From the NCBI GenBank assembly GCA_031769625.1, contig JAUIMM010000115.1, forward strand, positions 15,670,501 through 15,734,500: a stretch of 64,000 nt of DNA, read 5' to 3'. The notes below the pieces were generated by a model. That model searched no databases. It had not been told where the DNA came from and saw only the letters and a list, made by a program, of their open reading frames with translations. The first letter of the stretch is position 1; the number at the start of each line of letters is the position of its first letter. The DNA comes from Taudactylus pleione (Eukaryota > Chordata > Amphibia > Anura > Myobatrachidae). This document shows positions 21,744-31,927 of this stretch, piece after piece. The translations under genes were made by a program, and so were the position numbers.

Positions 21744-22766
21744 TTAAGGGTGGGGACGCTCCTGTGCAGAAAGGAGAATCCGCCGCCCGAAGGAAGCATC
21801 CTGAGAGGCGAAGGTGTCAAACCTGTAATACCTCACGAAGGTATGGACAGAAGACCACGTAGCAGCCTTGCAGATCTGAACTGCCGAGGCACCACGTCGA
21901 GCTGCCCACGAAGGACCCACAGACCTAGTGGAATGAGCCTTCAGAGAAGGAGGGACCGGTAGGCCTTCATGAAGATAAGCTTCAGAAATAGCCATACGGA
22001 TCCAGGCTGCCAAAGTTTGCTTTGAAGCAGGCCAACCCTTTTTACGGAAGCCATAGAGGACAAACAAAGCGTCCGACTTCCTAAACGAAGAAGTGCGGTC
22101 AACATAAGTCCTTAAGGCCCGCACAACATCCAAAGAGGCCTCACCCACGGAAAGACCCGGTGAGTTAAAGGCCGGAACAACTATTTCCTCGTTAACATGA
22201 AACTGGGAAACAACTTTGGGAAGAAACTCGGGCCGAGTGCGGAGCACTGCCCTGTTCCCATGAAAAACCAAGAAAGGGGGTCTACAAGAAAGAGCCCCTA
22301 ACTCAGAAACACGTCTGGCCGAAGCAATGGCCAGAAGGAAAACAGTCTTAGCTGTTAGCCATTTAATATCCACTGAGCCCAGTGGTTCAAACGGCGGTCC
22401 TTGGAGAGCCCTCAGGACCACAGCCAAATCCCAAGGCGCCACAGGTGGAACAAAGGGCGGCTGAATACGGAGAACACCTTGCATAAAGGTGCGCACATCC
22501 GGGATTGTAGCAATCCTACGGTGAAACCAGACAGATAGGGCCGAAACCTGTACCTTCAAAGAAGCAAGGCGAAGCCCATGATCTAGTCCCGCTTGCAGGA
22601 AGGCGAGAATCCGAGACAGACGAAACTCCCGCGGTGCATAACCTCTCGGTCGACACCACTGGAAGAACGTATGCCACACGCGATGGTATATCCTCGCGGA
22701 AGACGGTTTCCGAGCTCGTAACATGGTACGCACCACAGAGCTGGAAAACCCCCGGGACCTCAGCAT
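21744..22766 (-). CDS. DIRS B tyrosine recombinase
   Basis: A 340-residue phage-integrase-type recombinase that would insert the circular DNA copy by strand exchange through a 3'-phosphotyrosine. The N-terminal core-binding part includes PSSARIYHRVWHTFFQWC (residues 21-38) and LKVQVSALSVWF (70-81). The catalytic part has Arg in SARRVSELG (151-152), H278-S-T-R281, Trp304 in KAATWSSVHTF, and the Tyr pair at 313-314 (FVRYYRFD). The ATG at 22766 was chosen because it precedes the first domain helix and overlaps the end of the RT frame as ATG-C-TGA. The frame stays open upstream to 24590, so a longer product or a frameshift fusion cannot be excluded. Confidence 0.9.
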   Translation of the reverse strand: MLRSRGFSSSVVRTMLRARKPSSARIYHRVWHTFFQWCRPRGYAPREFRLSRILAFLQAGLDHGLRLASLKVQVSALSVWFHRRIATIPDVRTFMQGVLRIQPPFVPPVAPWDLAVVLRALQGPPFEPLGSVDIKWLTAKTVFLLAIASARRVSELGALSCRPPFLVFHGNRAVLRTRPEFLPKVVSQFHVNEEIVVPAFNSPGLSVGEASLDVVRALRTYVDRTSSFRKSDALFVLYGFRKKGWPASKQTLAAWIRMAISEAYLHEGLPVPPSLKAHSTRSVGPSWAARRGASAVQICKAATWSSVHTFVRYYRFDTFASQDASFGRRILLSAQERPHP

Positions 22767-24871
22767 GGCCGTCTCAACAGCCACGCCGTCAAAGACAGCC
22801 GAGTCAGGTCCGGGTGAAGGCAAGGACCCTGAGACAGAAGGTCCGGTCGTAGCGGCAACCGCAGAGGACTGTCCACGGACAGACCCTGAAGGTCTGAGAA
22901 CCAGTGCCGTCTGGGCCACGCGGGAGCTATCAACAGGAGCGTCCCTCCTTCCTGTTTGAATTTCCGGATTACCCGTGGAAGAAGGGAGACCGGAGGGAAC
23001 AGGTATGCGAACCGGAACGTCCACCGGACGGACAGAGCATCCACCAGAGACGCCCCTTCGTCTCTTGTGCGAGACCCGTACACCGGCAACTTGTTGTTGT
23101 GCCGGGACGCCATGAGGTTGATTTCTGGAAGACCCCACCTGTCCACCAGTAGTTGAAAAACGTCTTCCCCTGGATGAACGTCCTGGCGACTTAGAAAGTC
23201 CGCCTCCCAATTTAGCACTCCCGGGATGAAGACCGCTGATATGGCCGGAAGATTGCGCTCCACCCAAACCAGGATCCGAAAGACCTCTACGAGAGCCGCC
23301 CGACTGCGAGTTCCTCCTTGCCTGTTTATGTAGGCCACGGTGGTAGCGTTGTCCGACTGGACCTGCACCGGGTGACCCTGGAGAAACCGCTGTGCTTGCA
23401 GGAGAGCATTGAAGACCGCACGGAGTTCCAACATATTTATTGGAAGCTCCGCTTCTGTCGGCGTCCACCTGCCCTGGAACAAGTGTGGACCCGAAACTGC
23501 TCCCCAGCCCCGAAGACTGGCGTCCGTTGTCAACAGGACCCAATTTGGAACCCAGAACGGACGTCCCTTGTTGAGGTGGGTCGTCTTTAACCACCACGCA
23601 AAGGACAGGCGAACCTCCGGGGTGAGCACAATCGTCTGGAACTTCAGAGACTGAGGCAGCCCGTTCCACTTGGACAGGATCAGGTGCTGCAGAGGTCTGG
23701 AGTGAAACTGGGCGTATTCCACCATGTTGAACACCGACACCATGGAGCCCAGTAACCTCATCGCCGAGTGTAAGGACACCCGGCGGCTGTGCAGACAACT
23801 GCGCACCCTTGACTGTAAAGCAGAGATCTTGTCCTCCGTCACGAAGATCCTTTGCTGTCCCGAGTCCAATAAGGCTCCAAGATGCAGAATCCTCCGAGAC
23901 GGGATTAGAGTGGACTTCTGCCAGTTGATTAGCCAGCCGTGCCGTTGCAGCAGTGCAATGGTCAGGTCCAAGTGGTGTAACAGGAGCTCTGGAGATCCTG
24001 CCACCAATAACAGGTCGTCCAAGTACGGCAACATGCGGACTCCTTGCAGCCGCAGAGAAGCCGCCATGACCGCCATCACCTTGGTGAAAACACGTGGTGC
24101 TGTCGCCAGGCCAAAAGGTAACGCCCGAAACTGGAAGTGGTCGCTGCGGATTGCAAACCGAAGGAACTCTTGATGGCGCAAAAGAATAGGGACATGCAGG
24201 TAAGCGTCCTGTATGTCCAATGACACCATGTAGTCCCCAGGTTCCAGCGCCAGAATGATGGACCGTAGGGTCTCCATCCGAAACTTCGGGACCCGCAAAG
24301 ACTTGTTGAGTGCTTTGAGGTTGAGAATCGGACGATATGACCCATTGGGTTTCTGTACCAAAAATAGATTTGAATAGAAACCCTGGCCCCTCTGGGAGAA
24401 TGGAACAGGCACTATAACTCCAGCCTGGAGCATAGTGTGCAATACCTTCCGCAGCTCCGTAGACTTGTTCCGGTCTGATGGTAGACCCGTGGTGAAGAAT
24501 CGAGCCGGGGGTCTGTGCCGGAAGGAGAGGGCATACCCGTGGGAGACCACCTCCAGAACCCAAGTGTCTGTCGTAGTGAACGACCAACACTGGGAGAACT
24601 GCAGCAGGCGGCCTCCCACCCTGGGATCCCCCAAAGGGAGGCCCGGACCGTCAGGCCGCAGGCTTGTCATCTGGCTTGGGGGCCGGACGTCTGGTACTCC
24701 ATGCCTGTTTCCGGGGCTTGACCGATTTCTTAGGGCCAGCCTGTCGAGGAAACGACTGTGGTTTGGGCCTGCCCTGGGCCCTAGATGACCGAAAGGACGA
24801 TGGTCCAGAACCAGAAGGAGCAGCGGCCGACGGGAGACAAGCAGATTTGGCTGCCGCCAGCGTGGCCACAA
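22760..24871 (-). CDS. DIRS B reverse transcriptase / RNase H / methylase-like polyprotein
   Basis: A single 703-codon frame. RT spans about residues 140-310: YSNLFLVQKPNGSYRP (166-181), LDIQDAYLHVPI (218-229), LPFGLATAPRVF (251-262), and the catalytic YLDD at 283-286. RNase H follows, with Asp450 (TTDASLRGWGAV), Glu482 (LELRAV), Asp507 (QSDNATT) and Asp558 (WEADFLSR). Residues 585-660 (NLMASRHNNKLPVYGS ... LLLIAPAWPRRHWF) form the region described in DIRS elements as DAM-methylase-like. The start codon overlaps the gag frame by about 220 bp. It would copy element RNA into DNA. Confidence 0.93.
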   Translation of the reverse strand: MWPRWRQPNLLVSRRPLLLLVLDHRPFGHLGPRAGPNHSRFLDRLALRNRSSPGNRHGVPDVRPPSQMTSLRPDGPGLPLGDPRVGGRLLQFSQCWSFTTTDTWVLEVVSHGYALSFRHRPPARFFTTGLPSDRNKSTELRKVLHTMLQAGVIVPVPFSQRGQGFYSNLFLVQKPNGSYRPILNLKALNKSLRVPKFRMETLRSIILALEPGDYMVSLDIQDAYLHVPILLRHQEFLRFAIRSDHFQFRALPFGLATAPRVFTKVMAVMAASLRLQGVRMLPYLDDLLLVAGSPELLLHHLDLTIALLQRHGWLINWQKSTLIPSRRILHLGALLDSGQQRIFVTEDKISALQSRVRSCLHSRRVSLHSAMRLLGSMVSVFNMVEYAQFHSRPLQHLILSKWNGLPQSLKFQTIVLTPEVRLSFAWWLKTTHLNKGRPFWVPNWVLLTTDASLRGWGAVSGPHLFQGRWTPTEAELPINMLELRAVFNALLQAQRFLQGHPVQVQSDNATTVAYINRQGGTRSRAALVEVFRILVWVERNLPAISAVFIPGVLNWEADFLSRQDVHPGEDVFQLLVDRWGLPEINLMASRHNNKLPVYGSRTRDEGASLVDALSVRWTFRFAYLFPPVSLLPRVIRKFKQEGGTLLLIAPAWPRRHWFSDLQGLSVDSPLRLPLRPDLLSQGPCLHPDLTRLSLTAWLLRRPC

Positions 24872-26113
24872 TCTTATCCAGATCCGGACCGAAGAGAACT
24901 TCTCCGGTAAACGGCAACGCTTCCAGACCTTTCTTGGAATCTGCGTCCGCCTTCCAGGATCGCAGCCACAAGGTGCGACGAGCAGCTGCCGCTGCTGAAG
25001 AAATTCTAGACACCAGAGTACTAATGTCTAGAGCCGCCTCGTTGATGTAGGTGGCCGAATCACGGAGATTGCCAATCAACTCCGCCTGTTCGGCCGGACA
25101 GTCGGATTCAAAAGAAGCCTCTAATGAATCCGCCCAGCGCTCCATCGCTCTGGCAACCCAGCAAATGGCCATAGCCGGCCGTGCTGCCCCCCCCCTGCAA
25201 GGGAATAAGCGGACTTCAGGCAGATTTCTACCTTGCGGTCCGTAGCATCCTTAAGGGAGGACATGGATGGCATCGGCAATGTGGCACTACGGACAAGACG
25301 GGTCACGTGAGAATCCACCTGTGGAGGGGATTCCCACTTAGCAAAATAATTATCCGCGAACGGATAAGCCACCGCCAGGCGTCTCTGCGGCTGGTATCTT
25401 TTGCCAGGTTGTTTCCACGCCTCCTCTAAATGGTCCACCAACTGACCCGAAAGAGGAAAGACTGTGGCATCGCCCTTCACATCTTTGAAAAAGGCATACT
25501 TAGATTTAGCCGCTGGGGGAACTTCGTCCTCAATCACCAAGGCTGTGCGGACCGCCCGAATAAGTCCAGGAATATATACTTTGGACTTAGCATCAGCGTC
25601 CTTAGTATGGAGAGGTTCCTGATCGTAAGGATCCAGAATCTCCCCATCATCAGACGTCCCTTCGTCATCCTCATAAGGAGCGGACAGAGACGCCACCGAC
25701 CTTTTATGAGGCCGCATCACAGACTCCCCTTGCAACACATCCGACAAGTGCTGTACAGAACTCGTCAGGGAGTTAACCCACGCTGGCTCCTGAGAACCCG
25801 GGAGCGGGGAAATAGGGAGACTGTGGGGTACCACCAATTGTCGTGGGAACCCCTGCATGGGTGACGACACCACAGACTGCTGGGACAAACCCATCGGAGT
25901 AAACGCGGGCTGCGGAGCTAACTGGCCCACTAAAGCTGTTAACGCCTGAGCGAAACAAGCCCAGGGCGGCTCCTGTACCGGTGCTGTAACCGTAATAGGC
26001 CGCGCCATGGACAAACACTGCCGGCAAAGGCCCTCCGCGCTACCCTCCCCCTCCGCTAACGGTACTTTGCACGTGGTACACTGTAGCCGGAGGGGAAAAT
26101 CACTTTCAGACAT
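24651..26113 (-). CDS. DIRS B gag-like protein, split by one frameshift
   Basis: The frame from 26113 has a zinc-ribbon-like N-terminus (CTTCKVPL...GLCRQC, about residues 11-33), an acidic segment (YEDDEGTSDDGEILDPYDQE), and AVRTALVIEDEVPPAAKSK. It runs out of frame at a G9 run (plus 25187-25195). In the next frame it continues with ICWVARAMERWADSLEASFE, LPFTGEVLFGPDLDKIVATL and a basic C-terminus. The total would be about 487 residues. One extra G (or two fewer) in the run would restore a single frame, so it may be a slippage error or a real lesion. It is the presumed nucleic-acid-binding particle protein. Confidence 0.85.
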
Positions 26114-27044
26114 GATGGCACCACGTATGTGACCTCTCTCACCAATTAAGTATTAAATAGGCGAGAGACCACCCTGCAGCACCGCACTGCAAGGGCTTTA
26201 GCAGAAAGAACAGGGACAGTAATAAAGCTGACAGTTTTGAGAAGATAAAGTTACAGGAAGCAGCGCTAGCACAGTCACATACAATGCAGAGAAATAACAA
26301 TTCCTGCACTAACAGCGCTGATCACTCAACTACAGAGACACAGGGCCTGGTAGGACACAGCGCTGCATACACAGACCTGAGCCACAGCGGAGAAGTATGC
26401 GGGGGGACCCAGACCACGATGCTTCCTTCCAGGCTTCCAGCAGCGTTCACCATGCGTTGCAGAGAAGATGGCCGCCGAGGAGCAGAGAGAAGCTGGCCTG
26501 GGGGAGGAGCGCTGACACAGGACCAGTCAGCACAGTGCAGAGAGGGCTGTGTGCAGCGGGGGAGGCGCCGGCTGTGAGACAGGGAAGGCGCGCTCCCCTG
26601 GCATGCATTTAACCCCTGGGATGCCGCAGCGCTACCGCTCTGCTGCGGTCCGCTGTCCCAGGGGGTAGTGGAAAGCGCAGGTTCAGTACCTGGCTCCACG
26701 CTGCAGCCAGTCCCCAGGGAGCCCCCTGCCTGGGGACTTAGGACCATGTGACCAGCGGGGACCCACCGCGGGACCCCGCTGCTTACCTTTGTCCCCCTTG
26801 GATCCGGCCATGGTCCGGAACATCTGGGGTCACCGCTAGCTGTGACCCCAGATGCTCACCAGCATCCCCGGATCGGTACCGGCGTTCTGGTACCGGCGGG
26901 GGTGTAGGGAAGACAGCATGAACGTCAGGACTGACTGTCCATGCTGTACATCCAGATGTGCAGCCACAGCTGCACTGAAGAAAGCTTCAGGGGCTCTTCT
27001 AGCCCCCACTCCGACAGGTGCACCCGACGCCGGCCGGGCACCAA
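26114..27044 (-). other. DIRS B 5' leader
   Basis: A GC-rich untranslated region between the left repeat and gag. Open frames here show no gag similarity. A purine- and pyrimidine-biased run of small repeats (CAGCGC, GCAGCG) is visible. The element promoter is expected here, but no box is assignable. Confidence 0.5.
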
Positions 27045-27200
27045 ACTAAACTGAGGTGCCTTGGCCCGGGGGCGGGGTATAGGAGGGGGACCTAGTGCAT
27101 CCTGGGAGGCTGAAAGCTTAACTCTTTGGTGCCCTGCGACTGACGTCACACCTATACCCCAAGGTATCCTGTGGATACCCTATGGACCCTGAAGTAGAAA
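27045..27200 (-). repeat. DIRS B left inverted terminal repeat
   Basis: Read on the minus strand it starts TTTCTACTTCAGGGTCC and continues into sequence identical to the inverse of the right repeat. It precedes gag by about 930 bp of leader, which probably holds the promoter. Confidence 0.95.
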
Positions 27201-27525
27201 TGGGAACCTATCCCATCTAACAATTGTCTACTTAGATGCCTCTCTACTTAGCATAATAAATAACAAAAGCTTGAACTCCACCCTTTTCAAGGGTTTAAAT
27301 GGCGGTACAGTAACTGAAAAGTGGATAAAACAAGGTTAAGATCCCAAGGCTCTATGGGATGAACATATGGTGGCTGAATGTGTAAACCCCCCTCTGGGAT
27401 CAGAGCCAATCATCTCTGAAAAAATATTGACAGTGTTCACATCTGCCCTTTAAGTGAATCTAGGCAAAGTTCTCATACTAAACTGGCCTAAAAGGAACGA
27501 AAGCACCCAGGCCAACTGATGAAGG
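27201..27525 (-). pseudogene. DIRS A recombinase fragment between the B and C insertions
   Basis: About 27290-27440 aligns in order with the recombinase of DIRS B at about 22385-22500: TTTAAATGGCGGT against TTCAAACGGCGGT, then ATCCCAAGGC, then GGTGGCTGAATGTG against GGGCGGCTGAATACG. It is therefore a strip of DIRS A left between two nested insertions. Confidence 0.7.
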
Positions 27526-27716
27526 AAAAATAAGAGTTATGGTAGACTTATCTTTGTTAATTATTTTTCTTCGAGGTCCATAGGGTCTACAGGGTTACCA
27601 TGGGGATAATGTAGTTGGAGTGATTCAAGAACCAAAATGTTAAGCTTTCAGCTGCCAGGATGCCCCAGGTCCTCCTCCACATATACCCCACCCCTGGGCA
27701 CAAGCATTCAGTTTTG
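27526..27716 (-). repeat. DIRS C right inverted terminal repeat
   Basis: Contains TTAAGCTTTCAGCTGCCAGG and GATGCCCCAGGTCC, mirrored at the left end, plus an outer extension copied in the internal region. Confidence 0.9.
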
Positions 27717-27849
27717 TAAATAAGCCAAAGGCAGGAGAAGGAAAAAGGAGAAGAACAATCGTACACCAGAAACACTCACAGAAAAAGAGGGAATCAGTGA
27801 CTGATAGAAAAAATTACCCAATGCAGCCAGATGCATCAGGGTGGGTGCC

Positions 27850-27955
27850 CTGTGCACCTCGAAGAAAAAAAAAAAGAGTTAACAAAATGTAAGTCTACCA
27901 TAACTTTTATTTTCTTCTTCAGGGTCCATAGGGATCAATAGGGATACCATGGGGT
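27850..27955 (-). repeat. DIRS C internal complementary region
   Basis: The plus strand reads GTAAGTCTACCATAACTT (right end) then ATTTTCTTCTTCAGGGTCC (left end). An A12 run at 27866 interrupts the match. Confidence 0.88.
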
Positions 27956-27959
27956 TGTC

Positions 27960-29016
27960 CTAAAGCAGTTCCCCCAAAGGGTGGGGACGGTCCTGTGCAG
28001 AAAGTAGATCTCGTTGCCCAAAGGAAGCACCCCGAGAGGCAAAAGTATAAAAGGCGTAGAACCTAAGAAAAGTGTGTACAGAAGACCATGTGGCTGCCTT
28101 GTACAATTGTTCAGCAAGGGCACCACGATGGAACGCCCATGATGGTCCCACAGACTGGGTAGAATGTGCTGTCGCAGTGTTTGGAACATGGAGATCAGCC
28201 TGTGTGTAAGCTTGAGAGATAGTCATGCGCAGCCATTGAGCCAGAGTTTGTTTGTAGTTGGCCAGGCTTGTTTGTGAAAACCATATAACACAAAAGAGCG
28301 TCTGATTTTCTAAAAGACTTTGTATGATCCACATAGATATGGAAAGCACGAACCAAATCCAGGGAGGCTTCATTACAGAAAGGTCTGAAGACTGAAAAGC
28401 TGGAACCACAATCTCTTCATTCACATGAAAATGGGACACTACCTAAGGAAGGTAACCTGCCCGTGTATGGAGAACAGCTCTATCCTGGTGAAAAATCAAA
28501 AAGGGGGAGCGACAAGAGAGCACTGCCAAATCAGAGACTCTGACTGCTGAAGAGATAGCCAGGATAAGAAGTGTCTTCACTTTCAACCATTTCAAATCTA
28601 TTGAGTCCAGAGGTTCAAATGGGGGAACTTGCAGCCCCTTGAGAACCAAGGACAAATCCCACTGTGCCACCGGTGGGACAAAGGGTGGCTAAATTTGGAG
28701 AACACCCTGTGAAAAAAAAAATTCTAACATCCGGCAAAGAAGCAATTCTCCACTGGAACCAAACTGACAACGCAGAAACCTGTACTCTCAAGGTGGCCAG
28801 GCGGAGACCGAGGTCTAACCCAGCCTGGAGAAAAGAAAGTACCCGGGAAACCCGAAAAACCTTAGGGTCATACTTTCTGTGGGAACACCATTGATCAAAA
28901 GAATGGCAAACACTGTAGTAGATGCGTGCAGAGGAAGGCATTCGTGCCCTAAGCATCGTTTTAATCATAGAGCTGGAGAAACCTTTGGCTCTTAAGATGG
29001 AAGATTCAAGAGCCAC
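27960..29016 (-). pseudogene. DIRS C tyrosine recombinase pseudogene
   Basis: Three frames cover the protein. SSILRAKGFSSSMIKTMLRA starts it (29010), then LRVQVSALSVWFQWRI, then a frameshift, then VRVSDLAVLSCRSPF with the first catalytic Arg, then FHVNEEIVVPAF, then HSTQSVGPSWAF and KAATWSSVHTFLRFYAF. The second catalytic Arg of the H-x-x-R box is Gln (HSTQ), and the Tyr motif is RFYAF. Inactive on both counts. Confidence 0.9.
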
Positions 29017-29029
29017 GCCGTCAAAGATA

Positions 29030-30760
29030 GACTAGGTAAGACCAGATGCAGGCAGGGACCTGTGCTAACAGAGTAAACAGAGTGTCTATGGACAGATTCC
29101 ATGTCGGTGAACCAATGGTGTCTGGGCCAAGCAGGAGCTACTAACATTCCTGCTTCCACCTTCCTGCTTGAATTTTCTGAGGACCCTTGGGAGGAGGGAA
29201 TTCGGAGGAAAAAGATACGCCATCTTGAAGTCCCATCCCACTGTCAGTGCATCCATGAATCCTTGTACCTGGGGACCTTGTGATTGTGATGTGAGGCCAT
29301 CAGGTCTATGTCTGATAGGCTCCATTTGTTCACCAGGAGTTGAAAAACCCTGGGTGGAGAACCCACTCTCCGGCACGTATATCCTGCCGACTTAGGAAGT
29401 CCGCTTCTCAGTTTTGGACTCCCGTGATGAATATAGATAGCTGGAAGATGATATTCAGCCCAGATCAGAATGTTTGTCTCTTCCCTCATGGCTGCGTGAC
29501 TTCGCGTGCTTCCTTGATGATTGAGCTAGGCTACTGTGGTCATGTTGTCAGACTGGATCTGTACTGGCCTGCCCTGGAGCAGGTCCTGTGCCATGATAAG
29601 TGCTTTGCATACTGCTCGAAGCTCCAGAAAGTTTATGGGCAGATGACCCATCTTTTCTGAAAGTTGTGATGACCTGTCACCGCCCACCATTTGCGAAGAC
29701 TGGCGTTTGTGGTGAGGAGCACCCAATTTGGAATCCAGAATGGGCGACTCTTGTCCAGATTATCCATTTGTAGCCACCATGAGAGAGACGAATCTCCGGT
29801 GTGAGAAGGATCCTATGGGGCCGCATTAGATGATACTGTCCATTCCAACAGGAGAGAATCAATTGCTGCAGAGGCCTGGAGTGGAACTGAGCATTTTCCA
29901 CCATGTCGAAGGTGGATACCATTGACCCAAAGACCTGCATCGCTGATAGAATGGATACCCTTCGATTGCGCAGCAATCTGCATACTCGCAATGATAGGGC
30001 CGCAATCTTGTCCTCTGGCAGAAACACCCTTTGTGTCAGAGAATCCAGAAGTGCCCCCAGATGTACCATCCCGCTGTATTGGAGACAAAGATTTCTTCCT
30101 ATTGATTATCCAGCCCTGTTTCTGTAGGCAGGCAATGGTCAGCTGGAGATTTGCCAATATCAGATGGTTGTCCAGTTATGGCAGTATTCTGATTCTTTCA
30201 TGCCTGAGGTAGGCCATCTTCATCACCATTATTTTGGTAAATACCCAAGGGGACGCAGATAGACCAAAGGGCAGTGCCTGAAATTTGTAATGTTGTTGCA
30301 GGACAGCAAATCGTAGAAATTTTTGGTGGGATGGCGTAATAGGCACACACAGGTATGCATCCTGAATGTCCAGGGAAATCATAAAAATCCCCAGGTTCCA
30401 TTTCCAAAATAATTGATCGGAGAGTCTCCATACGGAACTTGAGTACACGGATAAACTTATTGCGGGTGTTCAGATTTAGAATAGGGCAAAGAGACTCTTT
30501 TAGTTCCTGAACCAAAAATAGATTGGAATAAATAACCCTTTCCTTGTTGAAGCACAGGAACCGGGAGTAAATGGCCTCCTGTAGGGCCAAGGCCTTGATA
30601 GGCTCCGATGGGGGAGTTGTACAAAAAAAAAAAAGTGAGTGCATACCCCTGAGAAACCATTTCTTAGACTCAGGCATCGGTTGTTGTTTGATGCAAGTAG
30701 TCCACAAATTGAAGAAGTGGCCTCCCACCCTGGGATCCCCCAGGAGGAGGCCCGCCCCAT
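29030..30760 (-). pseudogene. DIRS C RT/RNase H/methylase-like pseudogene
   Basis: Pieces in several frames: SLDIQDAYLCVPITPSHQKF and FQALPFGLSASPWVFTKI for RT (30180-30440), YSNLFLVQELKESLCPILNL upstream, then MVHLGALLDSLTQRVFLPED, then INFLELRAVCKAL and VQIQSDNMTTVA for RNase H, and DIDLMASHHNHKVPRY for the methylase-like region. The YLDD box region near 30170 reads as QLDNHL in broken frame. Many frameshifts. Confidence 0.88.
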
Positions 30761-31927
30761 CAGAGGGTTGGTCGTCCGGCTTAGGAGCTGGACGTCTGGC
30801 CGGCCAGGACCTCTTAGTTTGCTGCTTGATGGTCCTGCGAGAACTAGATGGCCTGGAGGAAGACTGTCCTATTGCTCATCCCTGAGGACGAAAATACCGA
30901 AAAGACTGCCTAGACTTTAATGTAGCTGTGGATGGCAGACCTGCAGATTTGAAGCTGCCAGAGTAGCCACTATCTCATCTAATTATGCTCCAAATTGTAT
31001 GTTTCCATAAAAAGCTAAGGATTCCAGAGTCTTCTTTGACCCCGTATCTGCTTTCCAGGACCTTAACCAAAGGGCTTTACGAGACACAACAGAGGCTCCT
31101 GGTGCTTTAGAAGCTAGGAGCCCAGTATCTATTGCAGCTTCTCCCAAATAGGAGGGTGATTCCCATATGTGGGAGATATATGTCAGCTGTTCTCTGGTAC
31201 ATTTGGTACAGTATCTACCACTTAGTACATTCAGTAGCTGGGAAAGGATACAAAGATGCTATTCTTTGTGTAACATGGAACATGGTTACTCCATGCCTCT
31301 TCCATAAGTTCAGTGAGCTGCTTTTATCACCTTCTGGTGTCTAGGAGTTGGCTCATCATCCTGTATATTTAGGATTGATTTGACCGCCCTCACCAAAGAA
31401 GGGACATCCATTGTAGAAGGATGGTCTTCCTCTACCGCGATAGACCCTGGAGAGGAACCCGGCGCATCATACAATTCCTCTGACGTCTGAGCAGACTGAT
31501 AAAAAGATAAAGTCCGCTTATGCACCCGACTACTGGTTTGATCGCAACAGCTGACCGAGCATACTCTGACTTGAGTGGACATAAACATCCATCCAGGAAG
31601 GATGTATAGAAGGGGCAAACATTGCATGCTGAAACTGCTGTGGGAATCCTATTAAAGGGAGCAGCTTGGGAGTAGCTAAACAATCCACTAGCTGCATCAT
31701 CATCTGAGACAAGGAGAACACCCAAGATGGCTCCTGTACAGGAGCTGGTAGACTTGACTGGTGAGGTGGTTCTTTATAACAACCAGCACACAAACCATCC
31801 TGAGGGGACACGCCTGCCAACAGGATTTACATGAAACCAGCACAGGGGCCTCAACCTCCTGTTTCCCTTTACCTTTTGACATATCAATTATAAAGGTAAC
31901 AATGCAATGTAATGTGACAGCCTTCAC
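30761..31927 (-). pseudogene. DIRS C gag pseudogene
   Basis: Segments match gag of DIRS B in order: a Cys-rich N-terminus (VSCKSCWQACPL near 31835), VQEPSWVFSLSQMMMQLVDC (near 31730), then SLVRAVKSILNIQDDEPTP (near 31400), and a Ser/Lys-rich tail. Frameshifted repeatedly. Confidence 0.75.

Larger units (their letters stand above)
21273..27200 (-). mobile_element. Near-intact DIRS retrotransposon (DIRS B)
   Basis: A 5.9-kb element, GC-rich compared with its flanks. It has inverted terminal repeats (27045-27200 and 21315-21465), a right-end extension (21273-21314) and an internal complementary region at 21609-21723. Coding order on the minus strand is gag, RT/RNase H/methylase-like, tyrosine recombinase. 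Reading the two outer ends and the internal region together shows the ends meeting at a single shared TTT, as in DIRS-1 circle junctions. There is no target duplication. Apart from a gag frameshift, all key motifs are present, so it is the youngest DIRS here. Confidence 0.95.

Noticed and set aside
22767..24590. Calling a 948-residue single recombinase protein
   Set aside because: Only the last 340 residues match a recombinase; the upstream part overlaps RT in another frame, so I kept it as an observation.
21273..27200. Endogenous retrovirus
   Set aside because: Inverted rather than direct terminal repeats, no integrase or protease motif, and a tyrosine recombinase instead.
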